Shown here one piece after another: positions 1 through 6,043 of a stretch of 19,181 nt of DNA. The DNA is taken from NCBI GenBank assembly GCA_030431355.1, contig JAUIJG010000039.1, forward strand, positions 1 through 19,181, written 5' to 3'. The stretch is from a bacterium. Its GTDB lineage: Bacteria > Cyanobacteriota > Vampirovibrionia > Obscuribacterales > Obscuribacteraceae. A program made the translations under genes and the position numbers. Every line of letters starts with the position of its first letter. Positions within the stretch are counted from its first letter, which is position 1. The notes beneath the pieces were generated by a model. That model did not search any database. It saw only the letters and a program-made list of their open reading frames with translations, and was not told where the DNA came from.

Positions 1-2
1 TT

Positions 3-1592
3 GCGGATGACCCTGTTAATGGGAACAGCTTTGGTCTAGATCGCTGCACAATTCTGGCAAGTGCATTAATTGAAATATGGAGCAAGAAAATACGTAGTCA
101 AACACATAAACTGGAAGTCATCAAAAATAAATTTCTATCTGCAGGAAGTTGTATAGATAAACCCTATTTAAACGTTGGCTCAGCGGATATAGCCCTCACT
201 GTAGATCAGAGCAAGAGCCAGGTGGAGATAGCCACCCAGAATGAAAGCACGGCAGGCAGCCCTCTTTATATGGCGCCGGAGATAATCAAAGGAAATCCCG
301 GTTCGATAAAATCCGACATCTATGCCCTCGGTTGCCTGCTCTTTGAAATGCTTACCGGTCATGTTCCATTCCGCGGTGAAACCCTGGTGGAGACATTCGA
401 CCTCCATGCCCGAGCACCGATACCAAAAGTTGAAGATGAAAGAGCTACCGGAACTAAGATCGATGAGGTGATTAAAAATTGCCTGGCCAAAGACCCGGAA
501 AAGAGATACCAGGATATAGACGCCCTGGTCCAGGCGCTCGAAGCGATGGAGACAGAGGAGAAAGTTCCAGGCGATTCAGGCAATCTCTCAGAATTTGAAC
601 AGCCGAAAAGATCGAATATATATCTGTACTCGGGTCTGTCCCTGCTCTTCTTAGCAAGTGTAATTGCCCTTGTATATTTCATACTTCTCCCGCCCCAGGA
701 GCCAAAGAGCGCCCAGGAAGAAGAAGAGAGCAAAGTGGAGAAGGAGAAGAAAATAGTTGAAAACGAATATCCCCACTTACTGGCGAATGACGTGATAGAA
801 GAAAAGGTAAATCAGGGGGAGCCTTTCGTACTGGAGAAGAAGTCCGGTTATGACCTGGCATGGAGAGGCAATCTATTGACTTTGAAAGATTCCGACTTTA
901 AAACTTTGAACAAGAAGACTCCCCATAATATCTACCTGAAACAATGCCCTGTGGACGGAACCGGATTGAAGTTCTTAGAAGACAAACAAAGATGGTGCTT
1001 ACAAGCAGTATCTTTTGAAGGCTCCGATTTAACCGACGAGGGAGTGGAAGAGCTGGTCAAATTCAAGACCCTGAGCAAACTGGATCTGACAAACACGAAG
1101 ATAACGGACAGGTCTTTGCGATTGTTGGAAGAGCTACCGCATCTAAACCGCCTGGAGATCTCCTACTGTACTAATCTTACCGAGCCAGGCGTACAGCGCC
1201 TTCTGGAAAAGTGCCGCTCCCTGGTAAATATAAAACTCAAAAATCTGAACCTGACAAACAGGATAATACCGTATATAGTTTCATCCAATTTGAACTACGT
1301 GGAGATGGGAGGGATTCAACTGACCAACGACGATATCAGAAAGTTGATAAAAAACCGATCTTTCATGCGCTTGGGATTCTCTTTCAACAAACAGATAACC
1401 GAAGAGATACTACCGGAGCTAGCTTCGGTTGAAGGTATTCAGCAAATAGATCTGACCGGCTGCGAGAACATCAGCGACGAAGTCAGAGATAAGGTGGAGA
1501 AGAAGTACAAAGTAAAAATAGACGATGAGCACAAAAACGGACACCTGAAAGATCAAAAAGAGATGTTCGAACAGGCGCTTCCCAATTACTAA
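3..1592 (+). CDS. Receptor-like Ser/Thr (pseudo)kinase with LRR domain, 5'-truncated by window edge
   Basis: The frame is open from position 3 with no stop, so the gene starts outside the window; the GTG at 222 is probably internal. The second half of a Hanks-type kinase domain is clear: a GSPLYMAPE activation-segment end (APE at 273-281) and the DIYALG helix-F motif. At the expected spacing upstream, DFG reads DIA (186-194) and the catalytic loop reads HKLEVIKN (105-128), keeping only His and Asn of HRDxKxxN. The kinase is therefore probably inactive, or its front half is replaced. A single membrane helix follows (about 621-693), then a Glu/Lys-rich segment and about six leucine-rich repeats of the cysteine-containing type (about 950-1500). 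Organisation and some sequence (GLKFL at the LRR start) match the complete kinase at 14678-16774, so the two are paralogues. The kinase half should be cytoplasmic and the LRRs on the far side of the membrane. The first 200 bases are more AT-rich than the rest. Confidence 0.8.
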   Translation, partial: ADDPVNGNSFGLDRCTILASALIEIWSKKIRSQTHKLEVIKNKFLSAGSCIDKPYLNVGSADIALTVDQSKSQVEIATQNESTAGSPLYMAPEIIKGNPGSIKSDIYALGCLLFEMLTGHVPFRGETLVETFDLHARAPIPKVEDERATGTKIDEVIKNCLAKDPEKRYQDIDALVQALEAMETEEKVPGDSGNLSEFEQPKRSNIYLYSGLSLLFLASVIALVYFILLPPQEPKSAQEEEESKVEKEKKIVENEYPHLLANDVIEEKVNQGEPFVLEKKSGYDLAWRGNLLTLKDSDFKTLNKKTPHNIYLKQCPVDGTGLKFLEDKQRWCLQAVSFEGSDLTDEGVEELVKFKTLSKLDLTNTKITDRSLRLLEELPHLNRLEISYCTNLTEPGVQRLLEKCRSLVNIKLKNLNLTNRIIPYIVSSNLNYVEMGGIQLTNDDIRKLIKNRSFMRLGFSFNKQITEEILPELASVEGIQQIDLTGCENISDEVRDKVEKKYKVKIDDEHKNGHLKDQKEMFEQALPNY

Positions 1593-1602
1593 ACTGCCTG
1601 AC

Positions 1603-1667
1603 TTCCCTGATAAATAATGCAGAAATTGTTCTCATCTCCACTTAACCAGGCCTTAGTGGTCAGGGAA
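1603..1667 (+). other. Nested inverted repeats in the intergenic region
   Basis: TTCCCTGA (1603-1610) is perfectly complementary to TCAGGGAA (1660-1667). Inside lies a second pair, CCACT (1638-1642) with AGTGG (1655-1659), extendable by TAA/TTA with a bulge. No T-run follows, so it is not a standard intrinsic terminator. It could be the 3' end structure of the LRR-kinase mRNA or a leader element of the zinc-ribbon gene. Seen directly; its role is unknown. Confidence 0.4.
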
Positions 1668-1703
1668 CGACACTAATGCAGGAAGTACCGCTCACAAAAT
1701 TCA

Positions 1704-1708
1704 AGAGG
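1704..1708 (+). promoter_or_regulatory. Shine-Dalgarno fixing the start at 1717
   Basis: AGAGG lies 8 nt before ATG 1717. It overlaps the alternative in-frame GTG at 1708, which therefore cannot use it. Confidence 0.6.
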
Positions 1709-1716
1709 TGTCGAAG

Positions 1717-2100
1717 ATGTCATTGTACTTAGACTCTAAAGCTCCAGACGACCCCGGGGACACGGTCGTGGAACTTTCTAAGACCTTAGTAAAAAGCCAG
1801 AGTAAAGAAGAAGTCCTCCAGGACAAATATATAAGGTGCAAAGACTGCGATGCCAGTTTTTTGTTCAGTAAAGAAGAGCAGAGTTTCTTCAAAGACAAGC
1901 AGCTCCAATACGCTCCTTGCCGCTGCCATAATTGTCGGGTCTTGAAAAGAACCCAGTCCAAATTCGCCAAACGAAAAACAGTAAGCGCCGTGGTCTGCAT
2001 CTCTTGCAAAACGCTGACCTATGTTCCATTTAAACCGAAGGGACACAGTCCGGTTTATTGCAGATATTGCATGTACAAGAGAAGTTCTGTAGTCGGCTAA
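1717..2100 (+). CDS. Double zinc-ribbon protein
   Basis: A 127-residue cytoplasmic protein with two four-cysteine zinc-ribbon units. The first has CKDC (Cys41, Cys44) and CRCHNC (Cys68/70/73) around an EEQSFF core, which fits the 'probable zinc-ribbon' (zf-trcl) family with its CxDC...EQ.FY...RCxxCR pattern. The second has CISC (Cys94, Cys97) and YCRYC (Cys115, Cys118) around a VPFKPKG core, which resembles the CxxC...PFxPxxGxPVYCxxC ribbon found alone or duplicated in many bacteria. A basic linker (KRTQSKFAKRK) joins them. The start at ATG 1717 is preferred over GTG 1708 because of ribosome-binding-site spacing. Proteins of this kind are usually of unknown function; nucleic-acid or ribosome binding is a guess from the zinc ribbons and basic charge. 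It appears to be a single-gene unit ended by the hairpin at 2100-2124. Confidence 0.8.
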   Translation: MSLYLDSKAPDDPGDTVVELSKTLVKSQSKEEVLQDKYIRCKDCDASFLFSKEEQSFFKDKQLQYAPCRCHNCRVLKRTQSKFAKRKTVSAVVCISCKTLTYVPFKPKGHSPVYCRYCMYKRSSVVG

Positions 2101-2124
2101 AGACCCTGGGATGACCGGGGTCTT
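2100..2124 (+). terminator. Hairpin between convergent genes
   Basis: AAGACCCTGG pairs with CCGGGGTCTT around a GATGA loop: a 10-bp stem with one T-G wobble, starting at the last base of the zinc-ribbon stop codon. The T-tract is short (CTTCTGTC). It may serve both convergent genes, since the next gene ends at 2137 on the other strand. Confidence 0.5.
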
Positions 2125-2136
2125 CTGTCATATGGA

Positions 2137-3117
2137 CTAAAGTTGATCTTGTTCATCCTGACGATGGCAGAGGATCTCATTTCGTGCCCGGGAAAAGTCC
2201 GGGTCGCGGTAAGGAACCCCTGACCTGGTGCCGAGCCTACCTAGCTCCTCTTCGTCCAGAGAGAAGAAAAGCGGAGAAGGGTCTTCGGCACGGCAAAGAT
2301 CAATCAGACTGGAGTTGGATTTTGGGTAAGCCACGGTGCCACCACTCTTTGCCCCCACAGCTCTTGTGCGCAAGATCGAGAATCCGGCTTCCAATAGACC
2401 GGCTCTCACGGCAGTAGCCACACTATAGGTAAAGACCAGTCCGGATCTCTTCTTCAGCAATTGAAAGTAGACATCGAATATATCTTTTGTCCAGAACTGG
2501 GGAACTCTGTTTGGCGAAAACGGATCGTGAAAAATAAGATCAAAGTCCTTCGGTGAAGTTGTGGCGGATTCATTTCCATCCCTGCCCAGGACCCCGACTA
2601 AAGCAGGCACAAAGTTCCTTAAGTCATCAAGATAAAGTTTGAAAGTGATTCTCTCCACATTGCTACCTTTCTCAGACTGCAATTCGGCTTCTATCAAATC
2701 GTCCTTAACGCCGCTTGTTTCAAAGAGTTCTTGAAAAGTTTTACCCCTGCGCATATCCCTGAATCCAGCTTCTTCTATATCTTTATATAGGTCCTGTTTG
2801 AGCACCGCGGACATGGCCGGCAAAAGTCCCGGGTCTAACTCCACGGCCACAATCTCCAGGGAAGGGATAGTTAGCCTGGATTTTAAAAGCAGATTCAAAA
2901 ACGTAAAACTGTTGTAGCCCATTCCAAAGCAGATATCGAGAATTCTAAGAGAGGAACGACTACCCCCTGGCGTGTTTAACCATGCCATGGCCGGCTCACA
3001 GTAGTTGACCAGAGACTCTTCATATGCTCCGGCACTATTGTGATACCACTCTCCGGTGGACTTATCCGCCAGGGTTATGGAACCATCACTGGTGGTTATG
3101 AATGAAAGGTCTTCCAT
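2137..3117 (-). CDS. MnmD-like tRNA 5-aminomethyl-2-thiouridine methyltransferase (MnmC N-domain type)
   Basis: SAM-dependent methyltransferase of the MnmC N-terminal (DUF752) family. In MnmC/MnmD proteins this domain methylates the 5-aminomethyl group on the wobble uridine (U34) of certain tRNAs. Family marks are the N-terminal TSDGSITL and EWYHNSAGAYEES segments (residues 9-35), the SAM-binding loop DICFGMGYNSF (61-71), an acidic AVELDP strand end (91-96), HDPFSPNRVPQFW (197-209) and TYSVATAVRAGLLEAGF (230-246). The FAD-dependent MnmC2 domain is absent, so this is a stand-alone MnmD. At 326 residues it is longer than stand-alone MnmD proteins usually are; the extra length lies at about residues 110-190, between the SAM motif and the DPFSP motif. 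It starts 7 nt after the stop of the quinone oxidoreductase gene, so the two are probably co-transcribed. No strong Shine-Dalgarno is visible. Confidence 0.85.
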   Translation of the reverse strand: MEDLSFITTSDGSITLADKSTGEWYHNSAGAYEESLVNYCEPAMAWLNTPGGSRSSLRILDICFGMGYNSFTFLNLLLKSRLTIPSLEIVAVELDPGLLPAMSAVLKQDLYKDIEEAGFRDMRRGKTFQELFETSGVKDDLIEAELQSEKGSNVERITFKLYLDDLRNFVPALVGVLGRDGNESATTSPKDFDLIFHDPFSPNRVPQFWTKDIFDVYFQLLKKRSGLVFTYSVATAVRAGLLEAGFSILRTRAVGAKSGGTVAYPKSNSSLIDLCRAEDPSPLFFSLDEEELGRLGTRSGVPYRDPDFSRARNEILCHRQDEQDQL

Positions 3118-3124
3118 GGCAAGA

Positions 3125-4111
3125 CTAGTCAGAGACCTTGAGAATTATTTTGCCGAAATTGCCGTCACTCTCCATATAGGCATGGGCTTCTCCTGCTTCA
3201 GCAAGGGGAAACACCTTGTCTATGGAGGGTTTAAGTTTGCCGGATTCTATTAAAGGGACAATGTTCTCTTCCAGAACCCGGCCGGCAAGTATCTTCTCTT
3301 CCAGAGGTCTTGCCCTCAAAGTAGTGCCCCGAATATTGGCCCTCTTTCTCAGGATCATGCCGAGATCAACTTCCAGGGAGCGCCCGGCAAGAAGACCGAC
3401 AAGAACGATTCGCCCCTGGCTGGCAAGACATTTCAAATCCTCGGCCAGATAGGGTCCGCCCACCAGCTCCAGCACCACGTTGACACCACTACCGGTAATG
3501 GAGAGGACAGACTCGGCAAACTCTGCTCCTTCACTGCATACGACACCATGAACAAGACCTAGTGTCCGAGCCTCTTCCAGCTTCTCTTTTGTGCGGGAAG
3601 TTCCTATGACCCGTGCCCCAATAGCCCCGGCAATTTGTAGAGCCGCCACTCCCACACCGCTTCCCAGAGCATGGATCAGTAGCCACTCACCTGCGGCAAG
3701 TCCTCCCTGGACCACCATGGCGTCGTAAGCGGTTGTGTAGGCTTCCGGAATAGCTGCCGCTTCTTCAAAACTGAGATTGTCAGGAATTCTTGCCAGGGTT
3801 CTAGAATGAACCACAACCGCCTCGGCATAGGAGCCTCCCGGCACCAGGCCAAATACCCTGTCCCCAACTTTTCTGTCGGTGACGGCTTCTCCGCATTCTT
3901 TGACCACCCCGGCAAACTCAAGGCCGGGAATGTCAGCCGGAACTCCCGGGGGCGCAGGATAAAATCCTTTACGTTGGATTACGTCGGCTCTATTTACTGC
4001 CGTGCTCTTGACTTCGACCAGGACTTCATCCTTTCCCGGCTCCGGACAGGCTCTCTCCATAAACTTTAAAACTTCAGGCCCACCATTTTTTTCGACCACC
4101 ACAGCTCGCAT
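3125..4111 (-). CDS. NAD(P)H:quinone oxidoreductase, PIG3/zinc-less MDR type
   Basis: A 328-residue medium-chain dehydrogenase/reductase. The N-terminal GroES-like domain includes EVLVEVKSTAVNRADVIQRKG (29-49, split here as EVLVEVKSTA then VNRADVIQRKG) and the IPGLEFAGVV segment (61-70). The Rossmann fold follows, with the nucleotide-binding stretch HALGSGVGVAALQIA at 147-161; most relatives have HGGASGVG there. The zinc-ligand cysteines and histidines of alcohol dehydrogenases are lacking, as expected for the quinone oxidoreductase branch. The enzyme would reduce quinones or other electrophilic carbonyls with NAD(P)H in the cytoplasm. The start ATG at 4111 has an ideal AAGGAG (4118-4123, complement) 6 nt upstream. 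It is the first gene of a probable two-gene operon with the MnmD-like gene; no functional link between the two is obvious. Confidence 0.9.
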   Translation of the reverse strand: MRAVVVEKNGGPEVLKFMERACPEPGKDEVLVEVKSTAVNRADVIQRKGFYPAPPGVPADIPGLEFAGVVKECGEAVTDRKVGDRVFGLVPGGSYAEAVVVHSRTLARIPDNLSFEEAAAIPEAYTTAYDAMVVQGGLAAGEWLLIHALGSGVGVAALQIAGAIGARVIGTSRTKEKLEEARTLGLVHGVVCSEGAEFAESVLSITGSGVNVVLELVGGPYLAEDLKCLASQGRIVLVGLLAGRSLEVDLGMILRKRANIRGTTLRARPLEEKILAGRVLEENIVPLIESGKLKPSIDKVFPLAEAGEAHAYMESDGNFGKIILKVSD

Positions 4112-4259
4112 AACATTCTCCTTAGTAGTTGCTAAGAGACCTTCCTTTACAGAAGCTAGGAAATTTCTTTATACGATGTTAGCTTTAAATGTGTTCTAAC
4201 AAGTGTCCTGTTCATATCCGTTAGAGTTATTGTTTCATTCAGCAATTCTTCAAGGTTGC

Positions 4260-4265
4260 AAGGAG
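4260..4265 (+). promoter_or_regulatory. Shine-Dalgarno fixing the start at 4272
   Basis: A perfect AAGGAG lies 6 nt before the in-frame GTG at 4272. The longer frame starting at GTG 4203 has no comparable signal. Confidence 0.7.
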
Positions 4266-4271
4266 TACATA

Positions 4272-4517
4272 GTGCTGCCACAAGTGCCGGAATCCGTTTC
4301 CTACGAAGAGCTATTAAACATACTCCAGGATCGAATCGCCGAAGGAAATATTCCCGAAGACAACGAATATTTCGCTGAACTTATTTACGGTCTTGTACGA
4401 AGAGTGGACCTCTGCCAGAAGCTTGAAGAAAAGAGAACAACCAGACAGGGCGAGACTTCCGTAGTCATCGACTTCGTACCTTATTTAGACTCTAAGAAGA
4501 ACAAAGTTAATCAGTAA
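4272..4517 (+). CDS. Small acidic hypothetical protein (81 aa)
   Basis: I do not recognise a family. With the GTG start at 4272 the product is an 81-residue soluble protein, predicted mostly helical in the middle (SYEELLNILQDRIAEG), without a signal peptide, membrane helix or cysteine pair. The frame could extend back to 4203, but that segment lacks a ribosome-binding site and would put the AAGGAG inside the coding region. The gene is convergent with the zinc-ribbon gene at 4527-4754, with only 9 nt between stop codons. Codon use looks like that of its neighbours, which supports a real gene. Confidence 0.6.
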   Translation: MLPQVPESVSYEELLNILQDRIAEGNIPEDNEYFAELIYGLVRRVDLCQKLEEKRTTRQGETSVVIDFVPYLDSKKNKVNQ

Positions 4518-4526
4518 CTGAGATCT

Positions 4527-4754
4527 TTATTCATCTATATATTCTTCCCAATATTCTGTGCGCTCTTTCCAGTCGCAGTTGCCACAGACCAGGGTCGCTT
4601 TGCCGCCTTCGGTTTCCACGCCGGAATCCCCGGCGCCGTCCCAGACCGATGCAACGGTCTCGATAAACTTTTCATACTTCTCCACGGGCTTTTTGCATTC
4701 AGGACAGAGCATTTTCTTGTTTTGAATAGCTTCTTTTAGCTTGCTTTCAGACAT
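4527..4754 (-). CDS. Small CxxC/CxxC zinc-ribbon protein (75 aa)
   Basis: A 75-residue acidic protein with CPEC (Cys17, Cys20) and CGNC (Cys57, Cys60), the spacing of a simple treble-clef or rubredoxin-like zinc ribbon. An aromatic and acidic tail follows (DWKERTEYWEEYIDE). There is no signal peptide or membrane segment. A GAGG lies 12 nt before the ATG on the minus strand, so the ribosome-binding site is only fair. The function is unknown. It is the nearest upstream neighbour of the Fur-type gene, divergent from it across 177 nt that contain the Fur-type promoter and operator, so some coupling to that regulator is possible but not shown. Confidence 0.7.
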   Translation of the reverse strand: MSESKLKEAIQNKKMLCPECKKPVEKYEKFIETVASVWDGAGDSGVETEGGKATLVCGNCDWKERTEYWEEYIDE

Positions 4755-4856
4755 ATGGAGAACTTTCCTCAGGATTGATACTGCTTTCGTCGAACCAGAT
4801 TATAGAACATTGACCCGGAGGTGGAATTTACCCTCTGGCAATTTGACGAGAGGCAG

Positions 4857-4885
4857 TTGACAAATATCCTATTTAGACTTATTCT
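4857..4885 (+). promoter_or_regulatory. Sigma70-type promoter of the Fur-family gene
   Basis: TTGACA (4857-4862), then exactly 17 nt, then TATTCT (4880-4885). The -10 box lies inside the operator palindrome at 4873-4887, so repressor and RNA polymerase would compete. Transcription would begin about 40 nt before the ATG at 4932. Confidence 0.65.
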
Positions 4886-4889
4886 AAAT
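4871..4889 (+). promoter_or_regulatory. Fur/PerR-type operator, copy 1
   Basis: The core TTAGACTTATTCTAA (4873-4887) has the 7-1-7 layout of PerR/Fur boxes (TTAGACT, T, ATTCTAA; 6 of 7 positions symmetric). The palindrome extends to ATTT...AAAT. An identical 18-nt sequence precedes the rubrerythrin gene. Its position on the -10 box suggests autorepression by the downstream Fur-family protein. Confidence 0.75.
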
Positions 4890-4931
4890 AAAGAACACTT
4901 CTAAATCGCCCGGCGAGATCGGTGAAAGAGA

Positions 4932-5339
4932 ATGAAAGCAGAAGAGATAAGACGAAAACTGGAGGATCACGGCATTCAGCCCACGGCTCAACGCTGTGTC
5001 ATCGCCGGCTACCTGTTCGAAACAGACAGCCACCCCACCGCCGAAGAGGTCGACACTGCCGTAAAAGACCTCTTGCCCGGCTCCCTTTCCCGGGCCACTG
5101 TCTATAACACTCTCAATCTACTGGTGGAAAAAGGTCTTATTTCAGAGCTTTCAATGGAACCGGGCAAAGTGCGATACGACGCCCTCAAAGCTTTCCACCA
5201 CCACTTTGTGGATATAAAGACAGGAAGAATCATAGACATCGAGCCCGAGGATGTCTTCGACCAGGAGCCTGAAATAAAGCTGCCTGAAAATTTCAAATAT
5301 ACCGACTACCAGATCACCTTCTACGGTGAGATCAGCTAA
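4932..5339 (+). CDS. Fur/PerR-family transcriptional repressor lacking the structural zinc site
   Basis: A 135-residue metal-dependent regulator. The N-terminal winged helix has HGIQPTAQR (13-21), SHPTAEEV (33-40) and the recognition helix LSRATVYNTLNLLVEKGLI. The C-terminal half keeps likely regulatory metal ligands in YDALKAFHHHFVDIKTGRIIDIE, matching the H/D set of PerR-like proteins. The two CxxC motifs that bind structural zinc in most Fur and PerR proteins are absent; the chain ends at YGEIS, where other members carry the last CxxC. Cysteine-poor Fur members are known (for example Irr-type). With a rubrerythrin gene downstream and the same palindrome before both, a PerR-like peroxide or iron sensor is the best inference. 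The ribosome-binding site before ATG 4932 is weak (GGTGAAAGAG). Confidence 0.9.
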   Translation: MKAEEIRRKLEDHGIQPTAQRCVIAGYLFETDSHPTAEEVDTAVKDLLPGSLSRATVYNTLNLLVEKGLISELSMEPGKVRYDALKAFHHHFVDIKTGRIIDIEPEDVFDQEPEIKLPENFKYTDYQITFYGEIS

Positions 5340-5347
5340 TTTTTTTT
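5312..5347 (+). terminator. Possible intrinsic terminator of the Fur-family gene
   Basis: GATCACC (5312-5318) can pair with GGTG..GATC (from 5325) with a 2-nt bulge, overlapping the end of the coding region. Eight T residues follow at 5340-5347. The stem is short, so termination may be partial, and some read-through into the rubrerythrin gene is possible. Confidence 0.35.
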
Positions 5348-5355
5348 GAAACCCG

Positions 5356-5373
5356 TTTAGACTTATTCTAAAT
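5356..5373 (+). promoter_or_regulatory. Fur/PerR-type operator, copy 2 (rubrerythrin)
   Basis: The 15-nt core TTAGACTTATTCTAA (5357-5371) and its flanks are identical over 18 nt to the operator at 4872-4889, 33 nt before the rubrerythrin start codon. TATTCT (5364-5369) inside it could again be a -10 box, but no good -35 lies 17 nt upstream (only a T-run). Confidence 0.75.
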
Positions 5374-5405
5374 CTAAATTTAAAAACAAGAACAAAAGGA
5401 GAACA

Positions 5406-5924
5406 ATGATGAGTAACCCGGAACTAAAAAACAGCCAGACCGAAAAAAATCTAGAAGCCGCATTTGCCGGTGAATCCATGGCCAATCGCAAATACCTCTA
5501 CTTTGCCAGAGTGGCACGCAAGCTTGGCAATGAAGGAGTGGCCAAACTATTTGAAGAGACAGCCAATCAAGAGACCGGGCATGCCTTTGCCCATCTGGAA
5601 TTGATGTATCCACCGCAAGAAATGACCGTGGAAAAACTGCTCGAGATAGCCATAGAAGGAGAGCTCTACGAAACAAACCAGATGTATCCTGACTTCGAAA
5701 AGACTGCCCGGGAAGAAGGACGCATGGATGCGGTGGAAGAGTTCATCGAACAGGCGGACGAATCCCGTGAACATGCCGAGGTATTTACCCAGGCGGCGAA
5801 ACGCTTCAAAGCACTGGGTCTGGTGGAAGATTGGCATGCCAGACGCTATCAAAGCGCCCTGAGTAATCTCAAGGACTCTACAGATTCAAATGATGATCAA
5901 TCCCTTGAGAAAGAATCAGCCTGA
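5406..5924 (+). CDS. Rubrerythrin, di-iron domain only
   Basis: A 172-residue ferritin-like four-helix protein. It shows the paired di-iron motifs of rubrerythrin: AFAGESMANRKY (Glu23), EETANQETGHA (Glu56, His59), EGELYETNQMYPDF (Glu86, Glu89) and EQADESREHAEVF (Glu119, His123). In rubrerythrins this centre reduces hydrogen peroxide. The C-terminal rubredoxin domain of classical rubrerythrin is missing; the chain ends in a Ser/Asp-rich tail, so electrons must come from another partner. AAGGAG at 5396-5401 is 4 nt before ATG 5406 and 7 nt before the adjacent ATG 5409, which may be the actual start. The upstream Fur-type box and regulator gene imply induction by peroxide or by a metal change. 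Confidence 0.93.
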   Translation: MMSNPELKNSQTEKNLEAAFAGESMANRKYLYFARVARKLGNEGVAKLFEETANQETGHAFAHLELMYPPQEMTVEKLLEIAIEGELYETNQMYPDFEKTAREEGRMDAVEEFIEQADESREHAEVFTQAAKRFKALGLVEDWHARRYQSALSNLKDSTDSNDDQSLEKESA

Positions 5925-5934
5925 TGGAGGCACT

Positions 5935-5970
5935 GAAAGTGGTGGCGGATGATATCAGACCACCACTTTC
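5935..5970 (+). terminator. Strong stem-loop after the rubrerythrin gene
   Basis: GAAAGTGGTGG (5935-5945) pairs perfectly over 11 bp with CCACCACTTTC (5960-5970), loop 14 nt, starting 11 nt after the stop codon. There is no T-run directly after it, so it may be a Rho-assisted stop or an mRNA 3'-stabilising structure. Confidence 0.5.
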
Positions 5971-6043
5971 TCTCCACTTGTAACAGTTTTAAATTTTCAG
6001 TTGCTCTCAGTCTCCCTGTCTAACTTCCGGAGGATGTGGCATC

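Noticed and set aside
222..1592. GTG 222 as the true start of the left-edge gene
   Set aside because: The frame is open to the window edge, and a start there would leave half a kinase domain. No ribosome-binding site is evident before it.
1728..1741. TTAGACTCTAA resembling the Fur-type box, also at 4487-4497
   Set aside because: Both lie inside coding sequence encoding LDSK and lack the 7-1-7 spacing. Coincidence is most likely.
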